This document shows, one piece after another, positions 35,936-46,344 of a DNA stretch of 64,000 nt. Numbering within the stretch: the stretch's first letter is position 1; the number at the start of each line of letters is the position of its first letter. The notes under the pieces were generated by a model. That model was not told the DNA's origin. It searched no databases and was given only the letters and a program-made list of their open reading frames with translations. This stretch comes from F22 sp963678855 (GTDB lineage: Bacteria > Bacteroidota > Bacteroidia > Bacteroidales > Bacteroidaceae): contig OY787448.1 of assembly GCA_963678855.1 (NCBI GenBank), positions 620,001-684,000 of the forward strand, written 5' to 3'. Made by a program: the position numbers and the translations under genes.

Positions 35936-38203
35936 TTATTTCTTTGGTGCCGCAGCAATAGTCAATATACCGCTGTGGATCAAATCTTTATGACTGATTT
36001 GGTAGCTTCGTTGCTTCTTAACTTTAGTATCCTTACGAATAACCAATGAAGTTTGTCCGTCCATCCATTCAGGATTCAACTTAATAGTCACTTCATCAAA
36101 AGTAGGCAGTGTCATGGTGTAGCTAGGCACACCTGGAATATCTGGATAGATACCCATCATACTAAATACTGCCCATGCACTCATTGTACCTGCATCATCA
36201 TTGCCTGGGATACCATCTGGCTTCGTAGTAAAGTGCTTAGCTAGTAGTTCTTTAACTAGCTTTTGTGTGCGCCATGCTTCATCTGGATAGATGCTAAACA
36301 GATATGGATATGCAATATCTGGCTCATTAGCTGGATCATATAGTCCTTCATCAAAGACACGTTGCAATTTGTTGACAAAGCGACGCTTACCACCCATCAA
36401 CTTAGCTAGACCTTTTACATCGTGAGGTACATAGAAAGTATAGTTCCATGCAGTACCTTCGTGGAAACCAGGACATGGCTCGAAATTCTCACCTTGTTTA
36501 GGATTGAATGGAGTCAAGAAACTACCATCCTTCTTTAAAGGACGCAATGTACCATATTCTTTATCGTAGTACTTACGATAAAGAAGCGATTGCTTATAGA
36601 AACGCTTGGCATCGTCTTTCTTACCGAGTTTATCAGCAAGTATACTCAACGCATAATCTGCGATATAGTATTCAAGGGCGTGCGATACACTGTTGTCAAA
36701 TTCTCCAGTAATTGGAACATAACCTAACTGAAGGTAATCATCGTTATCTGGGCGCATCAAGTTTTTAGCTCCTGGTGCAGTAGCCGAATAACGCATTGTC
36801 TTATAAACACTCTCAACATCGAAATCTCTTAATCCTTTCATCCAACTATCTACAACAACTGGAATAGATGGATCACCTTCCATAGTCAGAGTCTCACGAC
36901 CAAACAGCTCCCATTTAGGCAACCATCCATGGTCTTCACTCATGCCCACCATAGATTGTACCATTTGCATCTGGCGCTCTGGATAAACTAGAGTCATCAA
37001 TTGGTGGAGATTTCTATATGTATCCCACAAAGAGAATACAGTATATCGATTACCAGTGGTAGTACCCACATCGTTAGATTCCATTTTAGGATATTGTCCA
37101 TTGACATCTTGAAGGACACTTGGGTGAATCAACGTATGATATAGTGCAGTGTAAAAAACCGTCTTTTGCTCTTCCGTACCACCTTTCACCATGATGCGGC
37201 ACAAGTCTTCACGCCATTTACTTTGTGCTTCTGCCAAGACAGATTCAAATGTCTTTCCTACTTGCTCTGCATTCAGATTTTCACGGGCATTTTCTATGCT
37301 TACAAAGCTCACACCCATTTGTACATCAACTTGCTCAGATTCAGTAGTATCAAACGAGAAGTAGATACCGATATCATCACCAGCTATATCCTTAGCGTAT
37401 TTCTTATATAATTTGTACTGTCCATCATCTGGATCCCATTCAGCTTCTACACCTTGCATCTTTGGCTGCTTCTTCCAGTAACCCACTTCTGTAGGCTTCT
37501 TAGAGATACGCATCACAAAGTAAATAGGAAAAACTGCTTGTGGATTGTAACAGAAAGTACCAAGTAGCTTCATACCTTCTACTTCAGTATCACTTACTCG
37601 ACGCATATAACTACCACTTTCATTGGTCAAGCCTTGACCTAAGTTCAACAAAATATGACTTTGTCCTTTAGGGTATGTAAAGCGAGTACACGCTGTACGA
37701 GTTGTTGCTGTTGTTTCTACCTTCACATTATACTTGTCAAGAGTTGTAGTATAATAACCAGGAGTTGCTTGTTCATCATGATACGCACTACCATATTGTG
37801 CATAGTCAATATTGAGTTTTCCCGTTGTAGGCATCACTAGTAATGAGCCAAGATCAGGGCACCCCACTCCACTTAGATTGACATGTGCCAATCCTGTAAA
37901 AAAACTGTTAGTATAATCGTAAGGCGTTGACCACCAGCGAGCATCTTTATCATACTTGTTTGTATCAGACCCCATCACATTGAATGGAGCTACAGACATC
38001 AGACCATTTGGACATACGGCTCCTGGATTTGTGGTACCAAAGTTTGTTGTTCCCACAAATGGGTTCACATAGTCTAATGGATCAAAGGAAGTCTCTTGTG
38101 CTTGCGCACCAAATCCTACGAAAAGTGTGCAACAAACCAATCCCCACTTGCTTATACGCTGAATAGAAGCAGAAATTATCTTAGAATGTAAGGCTGTAAA
38201 CAT
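35936..38203 (-). CDS. GH92 family alpha-mannosidase #1
   Basis: 755 aa. GH92 enzymes are calcium-dependent exo-alpha-mannosidases acting on N-glycans and mannans. The signal peptide is of the cleavable type, ending GAQAQ (about 36), so it is probably periplasmic. N-terminal beta-sandwich starts with YVNPFVGTTNFGTTNPGA; the helical catalytic domain contains SLWDTYRNLHQL (about 395), the acid-region HEGTAWNYTFYVPHDV (about 588) and PGNDDAGTMSAW (about 666). The linkage specificity cannot be read from these motifs. 5 bp after the MFS gene and 23 bp before the NagB-like/PIG-L gene. Confidence 0.93.
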   Translation of the reverse strand: MFTALHSKIISASIQRISKWGLVCCTLFVGFGAQAQETSFDPLDYVNPFVGTTNFGTTNPGAVCPNGLMSVAPFNVMGSDTNKYDKDARWWSTPYDYTNSFFTGLAHVNLSGVGCPDLGSLLVMPTTGKLNIDYAQYGSAYHDEQATPGYYTTTLDKYNVKVETTATTRTACTRFTYPKGQSHILLNLGQGLTNESGSYMRRVSDTEVEGMKLLGTFCYNPQAVFPIYFVMRISKKPTEVGYWKKQPKMQGVEAEWDPDDGQYKLYKKYAKDIAGDDIGIYFSFDTTESEQVDVQMGVSFVSIENARENLNAEQVGKTFESVLAEAQSKWREDLCRIMVKGGTEEQKTVFYTALYHTLIHPSVLQDVNGQYPKMESNDVGTTTGNRYTVFSLWDTYRNLHQLMTLVYPERQMQMVQSMVGMSEDHGWLPKWELFGRETLTMEGDPSIPVVVDSWMKGLRDFDVESVYKTMRYSATAPGAKNLMRPDNDDYLQLGYVPITGEFDNSVSHALEYYIADYALSILADKLGKKDDAKRFYKQSLLYRKYYDKEYGTLRPLKKDGSFLTPFNPKQGENFEPCPGFHEGTAWNYTFYVPHDVKGLAKLMGGKRRFVNKLQRVFDEGLYDPANEPDIAYPYLFSIYPDEAWRTQKLVKELLAKHFTTKPDGIPGNDDAGTMSAWAVFSMMGIYPDIPGVPSYTMTLPTFDEVTIKLNPEWMDGQTSLVIRKDTKVKKQRSYQISHKDLIHSGILTIAAAPKK

Positions 38204-38208
38204 AAAGA

Positions 38209-39498
38209 TTATTTTTTCTCTGACACTGGATCAGGGTGAGTAAAAGGAACAAACCAAGTCGCTATAAATGCAGGAATTGCTGCTACAAGTACAAACAAGA
38301 AGAAGTGTTTATATCCAAGGGCATCACTCATAAAACCAGACATACCACCAGGAATCATAACTCCTAAGTTCATAATACCAGAAGCAAAAGCATAGTGTGC
38401 CATTTGATGCTCACCTGGAGCAACTTGTTGCATCATAAAGAGCATCAAGCCCACAAAACCGAATCCATATCCGAAGTACTCTCCAAAGATAGCACCACCA
38501 ATAAAATATAGATTAGTTGGTTGATACCATGCTAGTAAAGCATATACCAAGAAAGGAATATTGAAGATGCAGCATAAAATAAACAGACTGCGTTTCAATC
38601 CACGTGCGGCAATAAAGTATCCTCCGATAAGCGAACCGATGATAAAGGCTGCACTACCCGCAGTACCATACACTAGTCCGACTTCTTGGGTCGTCAATCC
38701 TAGTCCACCGTTTTCTATAGCAGCTTTCAAGAACAAAGGGACAATCTTCATACAGAACCCTTCGGCAAAACGATACAGGATGATAAAACCAATGTAGTAC
38801 CATACGTGTTTCTTTTGGAAGAAGCTCAGAATGACTTCCCAAAGCTTGACCATGACTTCTCGAGCAGTCTTATTTTCGTTCTTCACCTGATGCTTTGCTG
38901 GAAGCATGCGCATATGATAGAGGCCACAAAGGACCAAGATACCAGCGCAAATCCCCATTATAATCATCCAAGCAGTCAAGACTCCAAACTGGTCTTTTAA
39001 GACCCCTGCCAAGAAGACAAGTCCACCATTGGCCAAAATTTTAGCTGCATTATAAGCAGCTCCCTGCCAACCAATATATTGAGATTGTTGTGCTTTAGTC
39101 AGTTCGGTAAGATATACTCCATCTGTAGCCACATCATGAGTAGCTCCACTCAAACCTAGCAATGCTAAGAAGGCTATACCCATGCTAAAATAATTAGGCA
39201 GTGGCAAACTGAGTGCTACAAGCGCTAAAGCAAGTCCTGATACAAACTGGGTCGTGACTACAAAAAACTTCTTAGTCTTGTACAGCTCCATGAATGGGCT
39301 CCACAATGGTTTCAATGAATACGGCAGAATAATCAGGGAAGTCCAGAATGCAATCTGTGCATCTCCTATACCTAAATCTTGAAACATCAATACAGACACT
39401 AGCGATATAAGGATAAATGGCATCCCCATCGCGAAGTAAACAGTAGGCACCCACGTAGCAGGTGAAAACTCTTTTTGGTTGGTTGGTAATTGGTTCAT
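38209..39498 (-). CDS. MFS sugar transporter, AmpG-like
   Basis: 429 aa, 12 predicted membrane segments and a central charged loop (HMRMLPAKHQVKNENKTARE) as in major facilitator proteins. The N-terminal FAMGMPFILISLVSVLMFQDLG and GLSGATHDVATDGVYL resemble AmpG-type muropeptide and oligosaccharide permeases. Placed between two GH92 genes in the operon, it most likely carries the trimmed product, for example Man-beta-1,4-GlcNAc, across the inner membrane to the GH130 phosphorylase; this is inferred from context and from the GH130-MFS pairing in described N-glycan loci. Confidence 0.87.
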   Translation of the reverse strand: MNQLPTNQKEFSPATWVPTVYFAMGMPFILISLVSVLMFQDLGIGDAQIAFWTSLIILPYSLKPLWSPFMELYKTKKFFVVTTQFVSGLALALVALSLPLPNYFSMGIAFLALLGLSGATHDVATDGVYLTELTKAQQSQYIGWQGAAYNAAKILANGGLVFLAGVLKDQFGVLTAWMIIMGICAGILVLCGLYHMRMLPAKHQVKNENKTAREVMVKLWEVILSFFQKKHVWYYIGFIILYRFAEGFCMKIVPLFLKAAIENGGLGLTTQEVGLVYGTAGSAAFIIGSLIGGYFIAARGLKRSLFILCCIFNIPFLVYALLAWYQPTNLYFIGGAIFGEYFGYGFGFVGLMLFMMQQVAPGEHQMAHYAFASGIMNLGVMIPGGMSGFMSDALGYKHFFLFVLVAAIPAFIATWFVPFTHPDPVSEKK

Positions 39499-39530
39499 GG
39501 TATGTAATTTCTATTTAGTAGACTGCACAA

Positions 39531-41873
39531 TTATTGTGCAGTCTCTTCATTAGTCATCGAGTATGGTGCTGCTTCAGCAGAGACACCACGCTGTTTGTTA
39601 GGTTGATTGGACATGTCAAACTGTACGTTCATCCCTTGAATCATTTTGCTGTAGTTTAGATAGTTCTTATCGTATGCTACACCATCTACAGTCATATCTT
39701 GTACATAACGATTATCTACACTATTTGCAGGAGCATCTATACGTACTTCTTGACCGTTCTCAAGATGAATAACAGCTTGCTTAAACAATGGTGCTCCAAG
39801 CACATATTCATCTGAACCTGGACATACAGGGTAGAATCCTAGCGATGAGAACACATACCAAGCAGATGTTTGACCATTATCTTCATCTCCACAATATCCA
39901 TTAGGAGTAGCTTGATACAAGCGATTCATGACTTCACGTACCCAGTATTGAGTCTTCCATGGTTGACCAGCATAGTTATATAGGTATAACATATGTTGAG
40001 CAGGTTGGTTGCCATGCGCATAGTTACCCATATTGGCTACTTGCATCTCAAGAATCTCGTGGATACGAGTGCCATAATAGCTATCATCATAGATAGGAGG
40101 TACGATAAAGACTGAATCAAGTTTATTCGTAAAGGCTTCCTTACCACCCATCAAGTCAATAAGTCCTTGTACGTCGTGGAATACACTCCATGTATAGTGC
40201 CAGCTGTTACCTTCAGTAAAGGCATCACCCCACTTGAATGGGCTAAATGGAGATTGGAAAGTACCATCTTCATTGCGACCACGCATCAAACCTACTGCTG
40301 GGCTAAATACATGTTTGAAATTGCGTGCACGCTTTTCTAACGTTGCGATTTCTTCAGCAGGACGGTTTAATTTCTTAGCAACTTGCAAGATACACCAGTC
40401 ATCGTAAGCATACTCTAGTGTACGTGCTACATTTTCATTAATGCCTACATTGTAAGGGATATAACCTAGTTTATTGTAGTATTCATAACCTAGACGACCA
40501 GAAGAATTAGCTGTAGGGTGTACGTGATTTGCACCATATTGAAGTACGCCATATAGTTCTTCAAGGTCTTCTGTATTGATACCTTTCAAGATTGCATCAG
40601 CAACTACAGATGCTGAGTTATTACCCACCATGCATCCACGGTGACCAGGACTAGCCCACTCTGGCAAGAACTTGCTTTCGCGGCCTGCATTCATCAAACC
40701 TGCTTGAATCTTAGCATTTTCAGCTGGATACACAAGGTTTAGCAATGGGAACAACGCACGGAATGTATCCCAGAATCCAGTATCTGTGTACATATAACCT
40801 GGTAGTACCTTGCCATTATATGGGCTATAGTGCATCACCTTTCCTTCAGCATCTATTTCCCAGAACTTACGTGGGAACAATGTGCTACGATATAGGCAAG
40901 AGTAGAATGTGCGGTATTGATCTAGTGTACCGCCGCCCACTTGGATGCGACCTAAAACCTCATTCCAACGAGCTTCACCTTTTTGTTTGATTGACTCGAA
41001 AGACGCATCACCCAATTCTTGAAGGTTTAGCAACGCTTGAGTTGGTGAAATAAATGAACTAGCCACACGTGCATGAACCACATCACCTCTATTGGTTTTG
41101 AAGTAGATAGCAGCTTGGCTGTGATCTGCTTCAATATTCTTTTTACCTTTCTTCAAAGTCACATTATCATATACTTCAGCACGAAGCACAGGCTTGTCAA
41201 ATTGAATAACAAAGTAATTTTTGAAGTTGTCTGGCACACCACCTGAGTTTTGTGTCGTATAACCAGTCACAGTCTGTCCATCCTTCGAAATTTGAATAGA
41301 TGAACCCTTTTCAAATGCATCAATAACAACTGCTGCATCATCGCTTTCAGGGAAAGTGAAACGCATCATGGCCGCACGATCCGTAGGCGTAACTTCAGCT
41401 ACGATATCATGGTCTGCAAGATACACCTTATAATAATATGGACGTGCTTCCTCTGCTTGGTGCGAGAAGTGACTGGCGCGTCTCTCTTGATCCACGCTAA
41501 TAAAGTGTCCTACTGGCATCAATGAGAACTGACCATAATCATTGATCCATGGACTAGGTTGATGCGTTTGCTTTAAGCCTTGAATGGTTTTGGCCGTGTA
41601 CTTATACGTCCATCCATCTCCATTCTTGCTTGTTTGGGGAGTCCAAAAGTTCATCCCCCAAGGCAGGGCGATAGCTGGGTAAGTGTTACCAGTAGATAAA
41701 GACCAGTCGGACTGACTACCTACTAAGGTCTGTACATATTCTGCAGGCGCTTCTACCAGATCGACAGAAGTTGTTTCTTCTACCGAAGTACAGCTTGCCA
41801 TTGCAGCTATACAAGCGATAGCTGGAAGACAAAAGCGCATCATTGTTTGTTTGAATGTATATTCTTTCAACAT
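39531..41873 (-). CDS. GH92 family alpha-mannosidase #2 (lipoprotein)
   Basis: 780 aa. Lipoprotein signal with lipobox MASC (Cys about 28); the Met at residue 11 or 12 would give a more usual signal length and is an alternative start. Catalytic landmarks: YTDTGFWDTFRALFPLL (about 363), FTEGNSWHYTWSVFHDV (about 558), YCGDEDNGQTSAWYVFSSLG (about 660). It differs from the other three copies in this last motif (GDEDNG instead of GNEDxG or GNDDAG), which suggests a different linkage preference. 32 bp before the MFS gene, 41 bp after GH92 #3. Confidence 0.93.
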   Translation of the reverse strand: MLKEYTFKQTMMRFCLPAIACIAAMASCTSVEETTSVDLVEAPAEYVQTLVGSQSDWSLSTGNTYPAIALPWGMNFWTPQTSKNGDGWTYKYTAKTIQGLKQTHQPSPWINDYGQFSLMPVGHFISVDQERRASHFSHQAEEARPYYYKVYLADHDIVAEVTPTDRAAMMRFTFPESDDAAVVIDAFEKGSSIQISKDGQTVTGYTTQNSGGVPDNFKNYFVIQFDKPVLRAEVYDNVTLKKGKKNIEADHSQAAIYFKTNRGDVVHARVASSFISPTQALLNLQELGDASFESIKQKGEARWNEVLGRIQVGGGTLDQYRTFYSCLYRSTLFPRKFWEIDAEGKVMHYSPYNGKVLPGYMYTDTGFWDTFRALFPLLNLVYPAENAKIQAGLMNAGRESKFLPEWASPGHRGCMVGNNSASVVADAILKGINTEDLEELYGVLQYGANHVHPTANSSGRLGYEYYNKLGYIPYNVGINENVARTLEYAYDDWCILQVAKKLNRPAEEIATLEKRARNFKHVFSPAVGLMRGRNEDGTFQSPFSPFKWGDAFTEGNSWHYTWSVFHDVQGLIDLMGGKEAFTNKLDSVFIVPPIYDDSYYGTRIHEILEMQVANMGNYAHGNQPAQHMLYLYNYAGQPWKTQYWVREVMNRLYQATPNGYCGDEDNGQTSAWYVFSSLGFYPVCPGSDEYVLGAPLFKQAVIHLENGQEVRIDAPANSVDNRYVQDMTVDGVAYDKNYLNYSKMIQGMNVQFDMSNQPNKQRGVSAEAAPYSMTNEETAQ

Positions 41874-41914
41874 ACTGTGGTTTATTTATCAGTTACTCCT
41901 TTTTCTATTATTGT

Positions 41915-44185
41915 TTATTTGTTCATCCAAGAAGATGGTTCACTAGTCATTTCAAGTGTCAATTGACCACCCTTCATGATCTCCGCATATTGGATGCTTG
42001 GTGTTTTCACCTCTTTACCATTCAGGATGACACGCTTCACATATTTATTTTCAGGGCTATTGTTCTTAGCCGTGATATCAAATGATTTTCCGTTCGGTAG
42101 CTTGATAGATGCTGCATCTAGCAATGGTGAACCAATCACATAGTCACCACCTGCTGGTTCTACTTGATACAAGCCCATGCTTGATAGGATATACCATGCA
42201 GACATTTGACCTACATCTTCATTACCAGATAGTCCATCAGGCTCATCCTTATATAGTTCAGTCAAGACTTTGCGAATCAATGCTGCACCCTTAGCTGGTT
42301 GACCTAGTAGTGTGTAAAAGTACAAAATATGGTGACTTGGTTCGTTACCATGTACGTACTGACCAATCATACCAGACATATCAGGAGATGCACCTTCTTT
42401 TAGTTCTGAAGTTACAGTAAACAAGGCGTCTAGTTTAGCTAAAGTTGCTTCGCGACTGCCAAATAGTTTCACCAAATTATCTAAATCATGAGGTACCAAC
42501 CAAGAATATTGGAATGCGTTACCTTCTGTATAATCACACTCACGGTGTTGTGCGAAGAATGGGTCAAATGGTGTACGCCATGAGCCATCAGCAAAACGGC
42601 CTCTAACCATACCTGTTTCAGCATCGAAATAATGCATCCAGCTGTGGCTACGTTTGTCGAAATAAGCAGCAGTATCTTCATCACCTAGGAATTTAGCTGC
42701 TTTAGCCAGTGCTCCATCAGCGATAGCATATTCCATATCGTTGGCGATACTTTCATTATATAGTTCACTTGGGATATAGCCATGCTTCTTCAGCAAATCT
42801 AATCCACGTTCATCAAGCATAGCACTATTCTTCATAGCTTCAAGAGCATGCTTTTTATCAAAGCCATCAAAGCCTTTCAAGATAGCATCCGCCACAACTG
42901 GGATAGCAGGATTGCCCACCATACAGTCAGTTTCACAACCCATCAAGTGCCATACTGGCAATTTACCTTGTTGGTCGTAGATACGAAGCATAGTGTTGAC
43001 TATATCTGGTACGCGCTCTGGATGCACCAAAGTAATTAAAGGGTGTTGAGCACGATATGTATCCCACAAAGAGAATGTAGTATAGTTTGTAAAAGTCTTA
43101 TCTTGGTATACTTTACCATCTGCACCACGGTAGCTACCATCAGCATCCATAAAGGTAGATGGAGCAATCATAGTATGGTACATAGCTGTGTAGAAGTTGC
43201 GAAGAGCCGATGTATCTTTGCTCGCAATTTGAATGCGACCAAGCTCCTTTTCCCACGCTTCATGAGCAGCTTGCTTTACAGTAGCGATATCCCAAGTTGG
43301 TAGTTCTTCTTTCAAAGTAACCAAAGCATTGTCTGAGCTTACTGGAGAAAGCGCCACCTTTGTATGTAGAGTTTTGTTTTCTTTTAAATCAAAGTCGATG
43401 CGAGCAAAACGCACTTGTTTCTTATCTTCTAGTTTAGTGTTTGGTTTCTTCAACACCTTGCTATTAGCATCGTAATAAGTTATCTTAGCGATAGGTTGAG
43501 AGAATGTGATGGCAAAACTTAATTGTTGGTTATTTGCCCATCCCTTAGAATTTCTTTGCCCTACTAGGGTCTTATCATCTACTTTCTTTAGTAGAGTTTG
43601 TGTCGATTCATCCCAACATGTCCCGTTTTCAAGGTCAAGAATAATACCTGTAGCTTTATCGGTTGTAGGATAATCATATTGATGTAGTCCAGTACGTGTA
43701 GTTGCTGTCAACTGCACATCTACATTGTATCTGTCCAAGTGTACAGCATAGTAACCTGGAGTATATTTTTCACTACTATGGTGATAGAAAGAAGCTTGAC
43801 CAGATTCTGGTTGCTCCATAGTGCCACGACCTGGTGTTACATCACCAACTACTGGCATGATAGTAACATCAGCAAGATCGCCAATACCTGTACCGTTAAG
43901 ATGAGTATGGCTGAAACCAATACACGTAGAGTCTGAGATGTGATAACCTGAACACCAGTCCCAAGATTCTTGGATACTAGTTGGCCCAAGCTGTACGAAA
44001 CCAAAAGGCACGTTGGCTCCCATAAATACGTGGCCATGACCACCCGTACCTATGCTTTGGTCTACAAAAGCTGTTAGATTACCAGTCTGCAAAACTGCAG
44101 CTTCTTCAGTTTTAGTTTGACATGCAGTCATTACTGCAAGCAAGCCAGCACTTAATAGGCCAGCTGATAGGAAATTTCTCATCAT
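41915..44185 (-). CDS. GH92 family alpha-mannosidase #3 (lipoprotein)
   Basis: 756 aa. Lipobox MTAC (Cys about 22). GH92 landmarks: FVDQSIGTGGHGHVFMGANVPFG (key part GTGGHGHVF, about 46), FSLWDTYRAQHPLI (about 372), CDYTEGNAFQYSWLVPHDL (about 555), SGNEDVGQMSAWYILSSMG (about 653). First gene of the operon GH92-GH92-MFS-GH92-NagB-like/PIG-L, which starts just beyond the terminator of the susCD operon and has its own -7 box. Confidence 0.93.
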   Translation of the reverse strand: MMRNFLSAGLLSAGLLAVMTACQTKTEEAAVLQTGNLTAFVDQSIGTGGHGHVFMGANVPFGFVQLGPTSIQESWDWCSGYHISDSTCIGFSHTHLNGTGIGDLADVTIMPVVGDVTPGRGTMEQPESGQASFYHHSSEKYTPGYYAVHLDRYNVDVQLTATTRTGLHQYDYPTTDKATGIILDLENGTCWDESTQTLLKKVDDKTLVGQRNSKGWANNQQLSFAITFSQPIAKITYYDANSKVLKKPNTKLEDKKQVRFARIDFDLKENKTLHTKVALSPVSSDNALVTLKEELPTWDIATVKQAAHEAWEKELGRIQIASKDTSALRNFYTAMYHTMIAPSTFMDADGSYRGADGKVYQDKTFTNYTTFSLWDTYRAQHPLITLVHPERVPDIVNTMLRIYDQQGKLPVWHLMGCETDCMVGNPAIPVVADAILKGFDGFDKKHALEAMKNSAMLDERGLDLLKKHGYIPSELYNESIANDMEYAIADGALAKAAKFLGDEDTAAYFDKRSHSWMHYFDAETGMVRGRFADGSWRTPFDPFFAQHRECDYTEGNAFQYSWLVPHDLDNLVKLFGSREATLAKLDALFTVTSELKEGASPDMSGMIGQYVHGNEPSHHILYFYTLLGQPAKGAALIRKVLTELYKDEPDGLSGNEDVGQMSAWYILSSMGLYQVEPAGGDYVIGSPLLDAASIKLPNGKSFDITAKNNSPENKYVKRVILNGKEVKTPSIQYAEIMKGGQLTLEMTSEPSSWMNK

Positions 44186-44217
44186 AATAGGGTTGGTTAG
44201 TTATATTCAAGTCCTTA

Positions 44218-44225
44218 CAAAGATA
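44218..44225 (-). promoter_or_regulatory. -7 box of the GH92-MFS operon
   Basis: The minus strand reads TATCTTTG, 32 bp upstream of GH92 #3. Unlike susC, GH130 and nagB, no copy of the 15-bp operator element is found upstream; the position 53 bp away falls inside the preceding terminator. Confidence 0.5.
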
Positions 44226-44258
44226 ATAATCTTTCAAGGACCAAACAATCTTTACATA

Positions 44259-44304
44259 AAAATGGTGTGAAGAGAGAGGCCGAAGCCCCTCTCTGAATCA
44301 CACC
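44259..44304 (-). terminator. Terminator of the susCD-LamG operon
   Basis: On the minus strand GGTGTGA...TCACACC enclose a second stem AGAGAGG/CCTCTCT; ATTTTTATG follows. It lies about 100 bp past the LamG lipoprotein gene. Confidence 0.8.
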
Positions 44305-44406
44305 TAAATGCACGATTACACTCGCTTTACAAGCGTAACCTTCCATACTGTTACCTCATTGCTGAGGATAAATCACTTATTGTTAACTAAAAATCGAGTA
44401 TGTCAA

Positions 44407-46326
44407 TTAATCTGTGATTACGTTCCATTCTGCACCGCGAATTTCACCTTGGTAATCACCCTTAGCTGCATTGAAGAATACACCAGCCACCTTATCTAAT
44501 GGGAACCACATTTCAAGGTCAGCTTCTGTACCCATGATATCTTGGTTGATTTCAGATGCATCAAGAGCTACATTCCAAACACGGAAGTCTTTTACAGAAC
44601 CGTTAATCTTACCCCAGTAGTTACCTACCCAGATTTCACCATTGCTTACGTTTGGTGCTTTGAAATCAGTACCTTGCGCTACTTGAACACCATCTACATA
44701 AATTGTATTTGTCTCAGTAGCATCATCGTGAACTAGAGCTACGTGGCACCAATCGCCTGGGCGAACTGCACCTGGTTCAGAACGAAGCCACATCCACCAC
44801 TCTGGGCTATCAGTCCAGTGATTGTAGTTACCAATCTTACCTGCATTCAATACATTTTCTTCTGTAAGTTCGTTGTAACCCCAGATAAACATACCGAATT
44901 CACCGAAACCAAAGATGTTACCGTTATCACCTGATTCAAACTGAAGTGTCTTCATCTTAAGATCAAGCTCAACAGTGAAGCTACCATCGTTTGTGTAACC
45001 AGGAGTAATATGTAGACCTACTGCATCTGGATCTTCACGGTCAACGTAAACACCGTCTGCTGGAGCTACTAGGTTCACCTTAATTGCTGCGATAACGTTT
45101 TCAATCTTAGCTACTGCGTCGTCTAGTTGCTTTTGAAGTTCAGCCTCAGCTAAAGTTTCTTCAGCACCAGAGATCAGTTCGTCTAGGTAATCAAGGGTTC
45201 CTACAGGATAGTCACCTGTATTTGTTCCCTCTGTCACAGTACCACGGAAAGTTTTAGCATCCGCGATAGCAGTTGTCAAAGCAGCTTTTTCAAGTACGAT
45301 AACTGGAGGAGTACCATTTTCCATCCATTCTACATCACCGTGTAGTTTACATGAGTAACGGTTAGTAGCATCTGAAAACTCAGTACCCAGATCGGCTGTC
45401 AAGTTGAAGCTTGCTTCTAGATTAGCTGCATCAGTTGCGATATCAGCACCAATATTGCTTTGGATTTCTGATTGGCTAAGTTTCTTAGACCAAACACGCA
45501 CGTTACGTACCATAGCGTTTACCGTACGATCTGGCCATGCACTAGCAGTACCTACAGCGAATTTAATACCTGCATCTGGTACACCATATGCATAGTCTTG
45601 AGTGATAATTTGGTTACCGTCAAGATATAGTTCTTGGTGAGTAGTAGAGATAACAGCTGCGATATGAATCCATTTACCTGACTGGATAGTTCCTGCAGGA
45701 GCAGATCCGTTGTGCCATCCTTCACCGTTACCACCAACATTTAGATGGATACTACCATCAGTAAAGTAACGAACGTCAAGACCAAGGTCTTTATAGCCAC
45801 CGTCACCTTGCACATAACCAAACATGTTACAGCTATAGCCTAAAGTTGCAGTATTCACTACATAGAACTCAGCTTCCAATGTAAAGTTATCAGTACATAC
45901 GTCGCGAAGTCGTCCAGCTGTACCAGCACCAGTAGTATTATCCATTAGCTCGATAAAGTTACTATTGCCTTGTTGAATCCAAGGGATAGCTACACCTACA
46001 ATATTCGTATTGAAGATATTGATATACTTTTGTAGACGAACTACTGCATTATCTGCGTCTTCTTGGCCCTTCATGTTATCAAGCTTCCAAGTACACCAGT
46101 CGATTACATCTTGAAGTTCTTGCTTAGAACCTGGCTTATGTAGTCCAGCATCAATACCTTCAGTCGCATTGTCTACAAGCGTTTGAGCTTGTGCAATCAA
46201 GGCTGTCAATGCTTGAGCATCGTATGCTCCTCCATTATCATCGTCATCACTACAAGCTGTAAAAGCAAATAGTACGCTTAGGCAGAGTACTGCCCACATT
46301 GATTTATTTAGAATTTTATTAATCAT
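44407..46326 (-). CDS. Surface glycan-binding lipoprotein with two LamG/ConA-like domains
   Basis: 639 aa. Lipobox FTAC (Cys 25) followed by SDDDD, an acidic stretch typical of surface-exported Bacteroidetes lipoproteins. Two helical FIVAR-like linkers (about 38-110 and 350-415, e.g. ALTALIAQAQTLVDNATEG and ALTTAIADAKTFRGTVTEG) each precede a jelly-roll LamG-type domain (about 140-320 and 435-635) with GKWIHIAAVISTTHQELYLDG and GDWCHVALVHDDATETNTIYVDG (landmarks HIAAVI...LYLDG and HVALVH...IYVDG). No glycosidase residues seen, so a binding role is inferred. Third gene of the susC-susD operon, 18 bp after susD. Confidence 0.85.
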   Translation of the reverse strand: MINKILNKSMWAVLCLSVLFAFTACSDDDDNGGAYDAQALTALIAQAQTLVDNATEGIDAGLHKPGSKQELQDVIDWCTWKLDNMKGQEDADNAVVRLQKYINIFNTNIVGVAIPWIQQGNSNFIELMDNTTGAGTAGRLRDVCTDNFTLEAEFYVVNTATLGYSCNMFGYVQGDGGYKDLGLDVRYFTDGSIHLNVGGNGEGWHNGSAPAGTIQSGKWIHIAAVISTTHQELYLDGNQIITQDYAYGVPDAGIKFAVGTASAWPDRTVNAMVRNVRVWSKKLSQSEIQSNIGADIATDAANLEASFNLTADLGTEFSDATNRYSCKLHGDVEWMENGTPPVIVLEKAALTTAIADAKTFRGTVTEGTNTGDYPVGTLDYLDELISGAEETLAEAELQKQLDDAVAKIENVIAAIKVNLVAPADGVYVDREDPDAVGLHITPGYTNDGSFTVELDLKMKTLQFESGDNGNIFGFGEFGMFIWGYNELTEENVLNAGKIGNYNHWTDSPEWWMWLRSEPGAVRPGDWCHVALVHDDATETNTIYVDGVQVAQGTDFKAPNVSNGEIWVGNYWGKINGSVKDFRVWNVALDASEINQDIMGTEADLEMWFPLDKVAGVFFNAAKGDYQGEIRGAEWNVITD

Positions 46327-46344
46327 GGTTCAGTATCTTTGATA

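Noticed and set aside
44260..44300. A fourth copy of the operator 53 bp upstream of the GH92 #3 -7 box
   Set aside because: The expected position lies in the terminator hairpin and shows no match to the motif.
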